Shown here one piece after another: positions 1 through 21,679 of a stretch of DNA of 64,000 bases. Source of the stretch: Nymphaea colorata (lineage: Eukaryota; Streptophyta; Magnoliopsida; Nymphaeales; Nymphaeaceae). The stretch spans positions 1,173,544-1,237,543 of the forward strand of contig NC_045151.1 in the NCBI RefSeq assembly GCF_008831285.2, read 5' to 3'. Made by a program: the position numbers and the translations under genes. The notes under the pieces were generated by a model, which was given only the letters and a program-made list of their open reading frames with translations, had not been told where the DNA came from and ran no database searches. The first letter of the stretch is position 1; each line of letters starts with the position of its first letter.

Positions 1-3000
1 AAAGGAGAAACATCTATCACAACAAAGCAGAATCCTGAGTAGGTTAAGTAGATGAGGAGTGACCAATCTCTCGTAGCATATATCACTCCCACCCTTTCAG
101 ATGAAGTATTTGCTACTATTTTTGATGATCTTAGTGCATCAAAGTTGTGGGACATACTTGCAGAGGCGCAAGTTCTACAATTAAAGCGAGAATTTCAAAA
201 TCTCAAGGATTAAAACCCCGTTAAGGAATATTTGGCTCAAATGAAGGGGACCATAGATCAACTTGCTGTGATTGAGAATGCAGTTCAGATTGTGATAAGG
301 TTCAATAGATTCTAGGTGGGCTAGGCCAAGAGTATGATATGTTTTGTATTGCTCTAGAAGTTTTTCTTATTTTTCCTAGTTTTGAAGAACTCAAGGCTAA
401 ACTTCTCCAACATGAGTTGGGTAGAAAACAAATATCTGAGATTAGTGATGAAGGTTCTCACAATGTGCTAGTGACTGACATTAGATGTGGATATGGTCGT
501 GGAGGTAGAGGTTACCAAGGAGGACAAGGGTGTGGTCATTTTGGTCAAGGTGGCAGACGAATTTTACCAACTCCTAATTTCCCTTCAGGAACAAGAACAT
601 AGAATTCCCACCTATTTCCTATGCATCAAGAAAGGTCATGTAAAGATATATTATTGGTACAGTCCATAAAATAAGGGAAAGACATACAAACAAGAGAACA
701 AGAAGAGAGGAATGCAGACAACACAAGGTCAACATTCTAAATCTATGCCGAATGATGTGCAATTTTATGATAACTCTTTCAAGGATGCATTTCAAACAAA
801 ATGAACAAAGACAATGGAACATAGACTTTGAGGCTGCTACACATTGGGTACGTAGGTAAATTGTCTAACTTATTCCCTTATTTTAGAAAAGTGTCCATTG
901 TCACGGCTGAAGGAACATGTCATTCCATTACTCATATTGGAAATGCACAATTTTCTATGTCAAATTCTTTGTTATCATTGTCCAATGTTATACTTTTTTC
1001 AAATATAAAGAAAAACATTGTTTGTGCGCCTAAACATGTTGATGATATATATTGTTATATTGAATTCTCGTGTATGTCAAGAATCTTCGAATAAAGAAGA
1101 CGTTCGCTAAGGAAGAGCGAAAAGGGAATATATATGTTTTCAAGGAAGCTTGGGTATCATCGGCCATGGTCACTTTTTTTATTGGCTCAACAATTCTTTC
1201 TCTAGTCTCTAGTTCATCTTCTCAGCTGCAGGTTTAGAGCCCAGATGTCTTGAATTTGTTTTAATGTAATAAGCCTAATTTATGACATAATCATTTGAGT
1301 CATTGTGGTCAAAATTTTATTGAGAAACTTGTTGCAGATGACCTTATTCCAAGGTCTAGTTTAGAGTCTGTCTCATAAGTCAATAAGTGTTCAAGTTGTC
1401 AACTTTGTAAGGGTCATGTTCTTCAATTTCATATTTTGAATAAGAGAGGTTCTAAACCTTTTGAGAGTATTCATTTTAATGTATGAGGACCTGCCCCAAT
1501 TCCTTCATTGTCCGTCAGCCATTACTATGTATTTTTTGTTGATTCCTTCTCACGTTATACTTGGATACATTTTATGAAGCATAAATTTGAAGTCTTCAAA
1601 CATTTTCAAGACTTTCACGTCTTAATTTGAAACAAATATTCGTCTAAATACCTTCAAAATATTAGGATAACTAGATAAATATCTTGCCCCATACTCCTCA
1701 TCAAAATGGAATAGCCGAGTGAAAGCACTGGCATATCGTAGAGACTGCTTTGAGCATAATACATAATGTCAATGTGCCAACTAGCCTTTGCATGGAGGCT
1801 TTTCATAATGCTGTCCACATCATTAATCAACTTCCCATGAGTATTTTGGAAAATAAGTCTCCTTATTATGTTGTCTATGGTCAACATCCTGCATATAATG
1901 ACTTTCATGTGTTTGATGGTGTTTGTAGATAAAGCTTTGAAGTGCAAGTTTGTCGGATATGCCGATGATTATAAGGGATATAGATGTTATGATCCTAACA
2001 ACGAGAGAATACAAATTGTGGTTGATGATAAATGTGACCCAAATGATTCAATCTTGTTGCAAAATGAAATCTACAACCTGTGGTTGAATTCAAAATTCTT
2101 GTGGAGAAAAAGTCGGTCATGCACATCCTCTTGTCCTCTTGTAAATGCACAGTAAAAAACAGTTCAATCCAATGATGATTATAATGTATATATACTTACA
2201 CAACAGTTTGGACAAGACTATGATGAGACCTTTAGTCTAGTGGTGAAAATAGACACAATTCATATTATCATCTCATTGGCAGTTGATCATGGAAGCTTAG
2301 CCAACTAGATGTTAAAAATGCATTCTTGCATGAAGACTTAAAAGAAGAGGTATACATGAAACAACTACCAATGTATGTAGAGAAAGATCATGCAAATTGG
2401 GTATGTAGACTTCTCAAGTCCCTTTATGGTTTAAAGCAAGCTTCTCGGTTGTGATTTGATAGTTTTTCCAACAAATTCAACAATGTGGTTTCCATAGAAG
2501 TACTCTTGATCGTTCTCTCTTTATTTATCAAAGCAAGAACATCTCTACTTGGCTTCTCATATATGTTGATGATATTGTTATTACTGGAAATTGTGACAGT
2601 CATATTTGTGACATAAAATTTTTTTTTGATGAAGTATTTTAAAATGAAAGATTTATGAAAGTTAAGATATTTTTTTGGTGTAGAAGTTGTTAGACAACAA
2701 GATATCTTGACATTGACACAACAAAAATACACTCTGAATCTTTCGAGCAAGACAGGCATGACAGATTTCAGGCCTGTTAGTACTCCTAGTGAATTATATC
2801 AAAAGTTGAACTCAGAGGAAGGGAATCTACGGCATCATCCTACAAGGCATTACAACATTGTTGGCATGTTACAATATCTTAACTCCACTCGGCGAGATGT
2901 TGTATGTTATGTGAATCAAGCGTCATAATTTATGCATGCTCCTAGAAACAGTCATATGGATGTTGTTAAATGAATCTTAATGTATCTGAAATGCACAATT

Positions 3001-3480
3001 GGAGATGGCCTTGTCTATTACAAGAGTTATTCTTCATGTAAAAGGCATGAGCTAATTACTCACATAGATGCAAACTGGGTAGGTAAAATAAGAAGAAATC
3101 AGTTTCAGGCAATTGTGTTTTTATTGAAAAAAAGTTGTTACTTGGAGTAGTCAGAAACAAAAGGCCATAGCTCGATCTAGTACGAAAGCTGAATATAAGT
3201 CTATGGCAGCAGGGACCGCCGAAGATACATGGATGAGAAATTTACTTGGCGAATTAAGAAAGCCTATCATTCGATCCTCTTTATTGTGTGACAATCAAAG
3301 TGTCATCAACATAACTTTTAGTGAAACACATTGAGATTGATCAACACCTCATTCGTCAAAAGTTTGAGGACAAGGAGATTGAGCCATGTTACGTTCGAAC
3401 CGATAATCAAGTTGCTGATTTGGTTACAAAGGGTTCGGCTAGTGTGCAGTTATGGCAGTCATCTTCCTTCTCTCCTCTTG
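1..3480 (+). mobile_element. Degenerate Ty1/copia retrotransposon (copy 1, 5' end outside window)
   Basis: The + strand reads, in broken frames, through a copia polyprotein. Gag runs from about 60 to 600 and ends in a Gly/Arg-rich stretch (483-560). Integrase includes a GPAP segment near 1490 and a HIINQLPMSI segment near 1815. The post-integrase KCKFVGYADDYKGYRCYDP segment is near 1945. Reverse transcriptase begins with [11 protein letters not shown] near 2200, and the RNase H end includes KHIEIDQHLIRQKFEDKEIE and VADLVTKG (3320-3440). Many stops and frameshifts show that it is dead. Copia order (integrase before RT) is clear. I see no 3' LTR after RNase H; unrelated sequence follows from about 3460. 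The same family recurs at 28050-30290 and 51810-52740. Confidence 0.85.
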
Positions 3481-4125
3481 TCTTCTTCTTTCTTATTTTT
3501 TGCAAGACTGAACTGCGGTGAATATCAAGACTATATACCAAAAACTAACACTAACCTATAAAAAGCCTTCTACAAATTATTATGGTACTTGCAAACGAGG
3601 GAGCAATGGAGGAGATTAATGCATTCGAGCGGACAAAAGATCCAATTGATAACATCCCTGCGAGATTGAAGCATAGGAAGCAACATAGCACTCTCCCTTT
3701 CTTCCTTCCCTGCTCCTTCCACCATCTCCTCTCCCTCTCTCTCCCTCTCTCTTGTTTGTCAGAGCCGCCACTGCCATTCTCCTTTCTACATACCTAGTTG
3801 GACAAACATTCCCTTTTATACATCTTCTCGGTATTATTTTCTTGTTTTCACTTTCAAACAAGCTCTCAAAATTCAATTGCTCATAGAAAAATTCAATTGT
3901 TCACAAAAAGAAGTCCGACAGACAAAGGCACATGGTCTCCCTTATAAGACGTCATCTCTTCTAATATTCATTATTATTTCTGTTGAAAATATTTTCTAAG
4001 TTAATGTAATCATCCAACAAGTGGCATTTGGCAGTCATCTGTTTAGAAAAACAGTTAAGATTGGTGGCACTAATTGATCCTCAGAATGGTCATTCCAAAT
4101 TGCAGTATGTTAACTCCGCCATGAG
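3481..4125. other. Intergenic stretch 3' of CRK-A; duplicated block starts near 3665
   Basis: No gene is recognised. A short open stretch at 3582-3690 has no clear relative. From about 3665 the sequence (CT-rich, then 3780-4110) matches 52771-53210 in unit C, so this is where the CRK-side part of the duplicated block begins. The sequence just upstream differs between the two units. Confidence 0.5.
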
Positions 4126-4470
4126 TAGGCTATTCAATGAGTTGAGCCAATGGCTTGAACTTGTTCGGTTAAACTCAGCTCCATTCTACACTAATCGAGT
4201 TTGAGTTACATGAACTCAACTCAATTAAACTAGAGTAAACTCGTATTTTTTTTATTTCTTAATTTTAAAACTTAAAACCATGGAAAGCGATCAAGTCAAA
4301 CAAAGAGCTGGTAAATGAGCTTAAACAAGTTGAGATCGAGCTTGAGCAAGCACTCAAGCTATCGAGTCGCTGACCTTATACAGCTTAACTTGAGCTCAAG
4401 CCGTGCAATATATGGGTGTGCAATATATGGGTTGAGTGGAGCTCGGCCAACTCAACTCTGTACAGCCCTA
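4126..4470. mobile_element. MITE-like inverted-repeat element rich in GAGCTCAAGCTCG-type words
   Basis: The ends are inverted relatives: TAGGCT... on the left and ...TGTACAGCCCTA on the right. The equivalent in unit C (53217-53576) begins TAGGGCTGTGCAATGAG. The element is flanked by GCCATGAG (4118-4125) and GCCACAAG (4471-4478), a possible degenerate 8-bp target-site duplication as made by hAT elements. The interior is dominated by AACTCGAG and GAGCTTGAGC words on both strands. There is no coding capacity. Assignment to hAT rests on the 8-bp flanks and is tentative. Confidence 0.5.
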
Positions 4471-4897
4471 GCCACAAGTGACCCAATTTTTTCTGTTCTC
4501 CACATAAAGATGGTCATCAAAGTTCATAAACAGAGTCCTACATAAATAAATATGCACTCTGCAATTTATTGAGATCATTTATCTAAGGTCTTAACAACTA
4601 TAGAAGATTACATTGAGATGATACAAATGAGAAACTGGTTTGTCCTTGAAAATAAGAAAGTACACATCATCAGAGGAATACGAACTTAAACATTGCGTTG
4701 TACATCATATGACAACTTATGTGTATATAGAGGCATCTCCACATCCCACTAGGAACTATTACCAACAACGAACAGGACTGCAACAAACTAATCAACAAGT
4801 TCACAGCTCATATACCAGAAGAACAAGCGATACCCTGAAGGGCAGCGAACAAATTACCGTCTCTACTGCTTCCTCCTCTCATGAGTTCAAAGTTTCG

Positions 4898-14476
<9,579 letters not shown>

Positions 14477-14493
14477 TACAGAGTAAACCGTCT

Positions 14494-14712
14494 CTAGTTG
14501 GGGGATCGGGCAGAAACTTGAACAATGCGTCGAAGGCAGGAAGGCCGTGCGAAGGGCGCGAACATAATTCCCGATGGGGAGCTTTGACTTGCTTTAACAG
14601 GGACCACCCATTCCATTTTTCCATCAAGGACGATGAAAGGTGATGTAAACTGTGGGAAAATTCGTCCCTCAAGCTTGGAAAAATCAATAGTGGAATTTGT
14701 AGTAACAGACAT
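14494..14712 (-). other. Upstream open frame 5' of CRK-A (72 codons)
   Basis: Begins MSVTTNSTIDFSKLEGR and stops 17 bases before the CRK-A start codon, so it could act as an upstream ORF if transcription starts far enough out. Unit B has a relative (43239-43556) that instead overlaps the CRK-B start in another frame. The many amino-acid changes between the two copies argue against selection on the peptide. I call it an uncertain uORF, not a gene. Confidence 0.3.
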
Positions 14713-15640
14713 CTTTTTCTAAACTATTTCAGAAACATGCTCAACAACGTTTAGATTTTTTAAGCCCATGTTTGATGAAAAGGAATCAATTTAAATATTT
14801 GAATCTTATATCCTCGTTTATAGAATATTTGCTGGCCATCAAACGGTCCTTAAGAAAAAGAAAACTTCTCTCTTTCCCAATCTATCGCCATCTTGTCCTC
14901 GAGCATTGTAATACAAACATAGAAAGTTTCCACGCGAGTACAACGTAACATACACGCTGAAAGTGACTCCCTCTCGTGCGATGATTGGTGTGGTTTTGGA
15001 ACGGCATTTTCTTAATGGAATTATTGTTCATTCCTGCTAGCATCCAACGATTTCCAGCTATGTAAGGCCCATTAAATTTAAATCTTCACATCCTTTCCTT
15101 TCGGGTGAGCAACAGGGTTTTCCTACGATTCAAAAGGAGAGAGGTAAAGCTTCCTCCTTTCCCTTACCTCTAGGGTCCAAGCTGCCTCCATACCGGACGT
15201 GTCATTTCATGTCCTTATCCAAATAGTTATTAGGATATTTTCTAAAATAGTACTAATAGTTAGTATATATGTATGTCCTGGGTCTCCACACATTGATTAT
15301 GCAATTCGACTCTCGGGCTCTACAAATTGATTATGCAATTTGACTCTAAGGGGTTGTTTGATAGAGACACTTTGTGAGTACCCTATGTTATCACCCTAAA
15401 TTTTTCAAAAGACTATTTGTTATATTCCCATAAGTTTACAACAAATTTCAATGATTTTGAGTCTCAAGCATTTCAATTTCCCTTCAATTTGATCATTTTC
15501 TCTTATGCTTCGATGATCAGTCACACTTGTGATGATGCATTTGGATCTAATTTCAGGCTTTAGACCCAAGCTCAACCCAAATTTAGACTTGTTCCATGCT
15601 TGGGATCCAAATTCAAATGTGGTTCCGGTTCAAATCACCG
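14713..15640. other. CRK-A upstream region; no gene seen
   Basis: 14720-14890 matches unit B (43570-43760), so it belongs to the duplicated block and likely includes the CRK promoter. No convincing TATA box could be fixed without a transcript start. Beyond 14900 the sequence is unique in the window. From about 15540 it grades into the GATCCAAATTC-rich repeat. Confidence 0.4.
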
Positions 15641-15890
15641 TGTGAGATTCAAAATAGATGCCTAGATCCATTTCTAATTCCAAATTCCAGCTCTAGATCC
15701 AAAAAAAATCCCCAAATCCATATCTGAATCAGAATCCCAGCTCTACATCCAAAACAGATCCTTAGATCCATAACTGAATTCAAATCTCTGCTCTAGATCC
15801 AGAACAGATACAAAGATCCATATTCAAATCTAACTCCCAACTCTAGATCCAAACAGACCCTTAGATCTAGATCCGGACCCAAATCCCAAT
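15641..15890. repeat. 50-bp minisatellite, about 5 units
   Basis: The marker CTCTAGATCC (with variants) recurs exactly 50 bp apart at 15691, 15741, 15791 and 15841, with a degenerate unit at 15641. More diverged GATCCAAAT-rich sequence continues on both sides (about 15540-16220). The open frames on its minus strand (rich in Asp, Leu and Trp) are by-products of the repeat. Confidence 0.85.
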
Positions 15891-16220
15891 TTAGGATCAA
15901 TGGTATATCCCAAGATTCTAATATGGACACCAAACTGATCTCCAAAATCCAAAAGTAAGCCTCAAATCCAGATTCAGATCCAAATTCAATGTTCAGATCC
16001 AAAAATCAGCCTCTGATATAGGTCGAGATCAAAACCCAAGCCCCAAGTTCCAAAATCATTTCTTGATACCAAAAGCAAAGCCAAAGTCTGTAATTGAACC
16101 CGAAAAGCGAAATTAGGCCCAAACTGGGAAAATGGATCCAGAAAACCGCCAATGGATCCGAACTAGATTCCAATTGAAAGTCTAACTCAAAAACCGAAAT
16201 CGAGTCCAAGAATCAATTTC

Positions 16221-17529
16221 TGACACTATTCGAATCTTTGCGCACGCACGCGAGCCTCCCCTTTGCTTTTATGTTTTTTAGCCAGAAACACCTACCTAAC
16301 TCATCATCTGAGCCTTTGGCGTTGATCGGGACACTTTCCCAACAAAAAGAATCCCATCCAGATCTAAAACGGACCCAAAATGAAACCAGACTCGTTTTTA
16401 TAAAAAAAGTTATTTTGCCCTTCAAAAATATATATGCATATATATTTTTTAATATACATTTCAACTGCTAATCCCGTCTAACGGGTGTTTGCACGGCTAA
16501 GAGTCAATTACTCTTAAGTCAAAGCCCACAAAAAATAAAAATTTGCATGAATTATTGAAAAAAAAAATTAAAATTTAGGTTTTGGCTCCAATTTCTTTTA
16601 TAAATACCCCTTATATCTTCATCCTTAGTTACAAGTACAAGTTGGAGAATTTCTTGAACCCTACAACTTAATTTTAGAAGTTCTCCCTTGACTCTCTCCC
16701 TTTCTCTCTCCCTTTCTATCTCCTTTAGCACTTACCTTCTTCAACCTTGGGCTTTATTTTCCTCTTCAACCTCCATCTACAATCCATCTACAAGGAAGCA
16801 GGTGAGAGACCATTGCATAACTTCATCAATACGTTAGAATCCCGTTTTGAAGGTCTCTTTGCTCATTCGAAGTTGGAGGATTCACACTTTTTCAACTACG
16901 CTATCTACAGGTATGTAGTTATTTTTCCTCTTGTTTTTCTTTTCATCATCTTCCGATGGTTATGCAAGAAAGCTCTAAAAGTTTTTCTTTAAGATCAAAA
17001 GTTTTTCTTTAAGATCAAGAGCCACTTTTGAATGCATTGGAAGCATGAACAAGATAAGTAAAACCTCGCTTTCTTTTTATTGTTATCAATATGAATAGGC
17101 ATGACATGTGTTCCTTTTTCTCTTATTTTCATTGAATGTATGGGTTGGCTATGTTTTTATGATAATATGGAGGTATTGATAGTTGATTTTTCCAATTCAT
17201 ATAAGAATGAACGGTAAGAATGAGATTGGTGTGGGATTTTTCTCTCTAACATTGAGTTTGAGGTACATGAAAAAACCATCTCATGTCATCCCTACAATTA
17301 GTGTTGACTACTTTTTTTATTCTCTAGATAGATAAATCACTTGTTAATCATTCGACTAGTGATCGTAAGGGGAGCTCTCTTCGTTATTAATTTCTCATTT
17401 CTTTTGCAGTTATATCTCTCTCATGTGCAATTGTGTGAGAGACATGCTTTCTTGTAGTAGATAAGAACAAATGAAATATGATTATCGTCTTTATTGAGCC
17501 GAGCGTTTTGCTTAGCAGCGAGGGGAGGC
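16221..17529. other. Unassigned stretch, promoter-like or LTR-like
   Basis: I recognise no protein. TATAAATACCCC near 16600 is followed by a pyrimidine-rich tract with CTCTCCCTTTCTC runs (16680-16730), a layout seen in plant promoters and retroelement LTRs. A direct repeat of AAAGTTTTTCTTTAAGATCAA lies at about 16978-17020. No second LTR copy is found in the window. Confidence 0.3.
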
Positions 17530-17830
17530 CAGTGGCGGCGCTAAGGGAAGGCAAGGCCTCCCCATTTTTCTTTTAGGTTTAGGCAGCGGAGGCTGTGCGG
17601 GAGGAGGTCGCTGCCCAGGAGAAGCCTCAATCGGTTTTTTCTTCTCAAATGAAAGAAGAAAAAAAAAAAAAAAAACAAAAAGGGAGGCTGTTGCTTTCCC
17701 ATTGCCGTCCGCTGGCCTCCCTTCGCCGGCAAACAGTCTCACCGGTGGGAGGGTACGGTCTCCCCACGTTGAAGAGGTGGGGGAGGCGATGCATGAGCGT
17801 CGGGTGCCTTTTTTTTTTTTTTTTACGTTA
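17530..17830. mobile_element. GC-rich segment with a CAGTGGCGGCGCTAAGG left terminus
   Basis: The segment begins CAGTGGCGGCGCTAAGG, the same type of end as the hAT-like termini at 12177, 31706 and 35723. It continues with G+C-rich sequence carrying A and T homopolymers (about 17650 and 17808). No opposite terminus is evident. The open frames on both strands are not conserved anywhere else in the window. Confidence 0.3.
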
Positions 17831-18049
17831 GACAATGAGATGGCCAAACCAGTTCAAAAACGCGCTATATATATAATCTTGTTTTTAAAAGAATTTGAAA
17901 AATAAAATCTCTCTCCAAAAATGCTGGAGATTTAGCTTAGACTAAATTTCTCTCCAACTTAATTGGTGCGAAAAAACCCTCCAATAGTATATATTGAAAC
18001 TAAGTTTCTATATAACAAAAAAAAAGATATAGATTAAAATACCACATTT

Positions 18050-18720
18050 AGGCATTTTTTTCTTGTCTCGATCTTTCCTATCGTTCTTACTAAATTTTCC
18101 CCTTCTCTAAAATTTTCTCACTTAAATTTTTTTTTGTCTCTCTCTTAGATTTTTTTCTTTTAAAAAATCTCTAATCTATCTCTCTATGTCTTCCACTTTC
18201 TAAAAAATTTGATTCCTCTTTTAAAACATCTCTCTCTTAAATTTCTTTTCTCTCTTTCTCATTAACAAGTTTTTCTACTCTCTCTCTCTCTCTTTAACTT
18301 TCAATTTTTTTTACAAGTTTTTTAATTTATCTCTCTCTCTTTCTTAAAAGTTTTCCTATGTTATATATAATTATATATATATTTCTCTCTTCCTTAAACA
18401 TTTTTTTTCTCTTTCTCCTTGATTTGAACTCCTTTTTACAACTCTCTTTCATTATTAAGAATCTCTTTCTATTTATTCCTTTATCTTAACATTTGTATTC
18501 TTTCTTTTCTTTCTCTTAAAATCTCTCTCACTTTATTTTGTTTCTACTCTCTTTAAATCTGTCTTTCTCTTCAAAATTTTTTCTTGAAATCTCTTCATTA
18601 ACACTTCTATTTCCCTCTCTCTCTCATTGTTAACAAGATCTTTTCCAAATTCTCTTTCATTACTAACACCTTTTTCTTTCTTCTAAATGTCTTTTACCCA
18701 AAATTTAAAATTTTGATTTT
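18050..18720. repeat. Long pyrimidine-rich (CTCT/TTTCTC) tract
   Basis: About 670 bp are strongly biased to C and T on the + strand, with repeated TCTCTCTCT and TTTTTTCTCT words and almost no G. It is low-complexity DNA. Polypurine-polypyrimidine tracts of this kind can form triplex structures; that is a general property, not shown here. Confidence 0.75.
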
Positions 18721-19359
18721 TATTTATTGGCTTCTACAAGGTCACAACTTAAGTTATGCATCCAATAATAAAGTCATGTTTGATGGTCTACAACCCAAAT
18801 TTATTTCTTGAAAAGAGTATCATGGTAGTAAGAGTTTTCAATAGAAAACATAGACATGAAAGTCCAGGTGTATGTGTTGGTAAAAATGTTGACAGATGAA
18901 TGTCATAAGTATAAATAAACAATTTATTTTTGAGTATATAGAACAATCATGCATTCACCATTTGAAATTTACGAATGATCACAAATACTTTTCTAAATAA
19001 CTTAAGCAAGACGAGATGAAGCTCTAACTAGATAATAATCGAATTAGAACAATATCTTAAACCTACTTATGGTTCCAAGAAAACACTAATCAATTGCAAA
19101 AGAAGTTTTCAAAATATGAACTTTAGCTTTAAAAATTCCAAGGCAACTTGCAAAAGATTTCTCAGCTTTAAAAGATTTACTAGATCAAAATGGTTTATTA
19201 ACTCAAAATTACTTCAAAATTTTCTCATATTTAATAAACGTTTATGATATACCTATTTTCAAAAGAATTTCCTTGATAAGTACTGCACTGCTTTAGGTTG
19301 AAGAAGATGTCCAAATGAATATGAAATATATAGAGCAAACATAACCTTTGGATTAGTTA

Positions 19360-21425
19360 CTCTCAGTAAAGGTGCGGAAAATGACCAATCCTCGCACTGT
19401 TAGGTGAGTCATTTTTTTTAATATTATTATTATTTTTCTAAAGCATTGCAAAAACCAAACAAATTTTGAGATGCAAATGCCTATGAATTTACCTCAAAAT
19501 GAGACACTTACAAAATGTCTATGCTACCAAACAACTCCTAAGCCTATCAAAATGTCCACATGAACTTGACATTTGGGGTGCATACACTAGATTCCTAAAC
19601 ATCATGTTTTTGCTTTACTGTTCACAGGATTGCTGAAACTTATAACAATGTTTTGGTTGCAAGGGCCGCCACCCCACTAAAGATCAATGCTAAAATTTTG
19701 GTTACTAGGTCTTGAGTGAAGGATTGTGAATGGGTTGCAAAAAAATCAAATTGATGGTTTTAGAGTATGTCTTGATTCACCATTCTAGTGCTCGAACAGA
19801 ATACTGTAGTTCAATTCCTTAAAATAGATGCATGCACAAAACTGTTCAATATATAAACTAATTTCTGACTTAGAAGTTAAAGCGAAAAATAATGATATTT
19901 TGAGGGCAGATATGGTATACTTTCATGAATACTTATTGGTAGCATGCGCATAATGAAAATAGTTATCGAAAATTCATATATGAAACAGAAGGCCATTTAG
20001 ACTTTTGTTATGCGAACTATTATTCACATTAGGGAGAAGTTATTCTTTCTAAATAGTGTCTGGTTTAATCTAGAGTTTTTGGAAAAGGTGAAATATTGTG
20101 TTATTAATGAGTCTTTAGTACAAGCTAATAGAGAATTTCGTAGTTGAGGGTGAGACCCAATAAGAAAGGAAGCTCAGAGGACACACTTTTGCTAGAAGTG
20201 TTTAGAAAGGGTTTCTATCATTACATATACTCACATGGGGTTAATTTCATGTAACAGACAATGTTATGCCATGAAAAGGCATTTTGAGTTTGATTCATTT
20301 CGATCCCTGCAGAAATTGAGAGATTTGGACAGAAAGCGGGGAACTGCATGTAAATTGACTTGTATGCCCAAGCACACTCACAAAGCTTTGGCTTGACCTT
20401 TGAGTAAGCAAAGCACTCAAAGTAACCTACCTTAGACCTTTGTATATAAAGAAAGGCCTTCCCTGTCAGCACAAGACTTCTTCGTAAATCTCAACTGCCA
20501 TTTTCCATCAAACTTGGTCAGGGTGAGCACTTTTCAGGATTTGTCTGACCTTGAAAAGTCCAAAGAGCACAAACTAGCCACAGAACTTGGATACGTCGCC
20601 TTAACGAAGCAAATGTCACAAGATTAGATTAGCGAAGCCCCTCATTAGATGTAGAAAAGAAAAGGGCAACATGTCCCCTTTCAAGGGAAAAAAATAAGCA
20701 TCTATAGCCAACCTTCTATATGTTCTAGTCATTAAATGAGTTTTTTGCCCCCAAGGTAACTTTCAACTGCTAATACAATCACAAAGTAAATAATCAACTA
20801 ACATTCATTCATCAAATTAATTAGATAGAACCAACCTCTCCCTCATTCAAACGAGCATCACGCTCATTCATACGATCTAGATATATCGATTTACACATCA
20901 TTATCATACATAATAGCAATGTTATTAGCTGCACACACATCACCGAGTGATGCATGGGCATTAACACACCAAAAATGTGGGTTGATGCGTTAAAAACTGA
21001 ATGCATGTGCATCAAGGCCATCATGATGCGCACGCTAATAGTCTCGAAGTGTTTTTTCTTCATGTCACCTCACTGTTTCCCCCTTTTACTCACTATCACC
21101 ACTGGCCTGTTCTCTCCCTCTGCTCTCTGATCTCGCAACTGGCTGACCAGAGACGGGCCGGTGATGCAGCCTCATGGCCATCTTCACCCGGTAAAAACTC
21201 GGACGCCCCATCCCTCCAACCACCATGATTAGAGGAGGTCGAAGAAGAGGGAGAGGCAATCTGCTGCACCGCAGCCTCCTACCCCCTCTCTCTTTTCCAG
21301 GACGAGTGCAGGAGGGTGATCTGCCATCTCTACGCATTCCCTTCCATAGGCAGCGAACAACGGTAGGTCGCCCTATGGCACCCTGTCATTTCCTCTTCCA
21401 CGGAAAACCCGACAACCTTCCTTCT
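19360..21425. other. Spacer block, left part (unit A), duplicated at 46480-47970 and 50237-50690
   Basis: Closely matches unit B. The region holding ATGACCAATCCTCGCAC aligns with 46495, and the GC-rich end (21080-21425) aligns with 50300-50680. No protein is recognised; the open frame at 20221-20472 is not kept intact in unit B. The block was split by insertion of the full copia at 21426. Confidence 0.7.
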
Positions 21426-21666
21426 TGTTAAGGAAGGTTTTGGATGATGATTGACGAGCCTATAATTGTGGATCTGATTAGCAACGTCAATCCCCTATAA
21501 TTGTGGATCTGATACATTTTTATATCTTGCCTTATTTTGTTGTAATCTCCCACCAATTGTACTCTATATATTTGCTGTATTCTCAATCATATACAACATA
21601 GAAGAGATTTCAGTATAAGCTCATGTCCTCTCTTTCTCTCTCTCACGATATTCTTGAGGTTTTACA
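21426..21666 (+). repeat. 5' LTR of the full copia element
   Basis: 241 bp, starting TGTTAAGGAAGG and ending GAGGTTTTACA. It contains two copies of a CCCTATAATTGTGGATCTGA-type unit, where the 3' LTR has three. A TATATATTTGCTGTATTCTC segment may be the core promoter. Confidence 0.9.
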
Positions 21667-21667
21667 A

Positions 21668-21679
21668 GGTATCAGAGCC
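21668..21679 (+). other. Primer binding site for initiator-Met tRNA
   Basis: GGTATCAGAGCC lies one base after the 5' LTR and matches the complement of the plant initiator-Met tRNA 3' end (TGGTATCAGAGC) except for the first base. This is typical of plant copia elements. Confidence 0.85.

Noticed and set aside
15793-16209. Asp/Leu/Trp-rich minus-strand frames
   Set aside because: By-product of the GATCC-rich minisatellite; no conserved domain and no start context.
17512-17905. Basic and Pro-rich open frames on both strands
   Set aside because: GC-rich and homopolymer sequence gives open frames by chance; no partner elsewhere in the window.
20221-20472. Open frame of 83 codons in the spacer
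   Set aside because: The sister copy (47292-47480) has indels that break it, so it is not under coding constraint.
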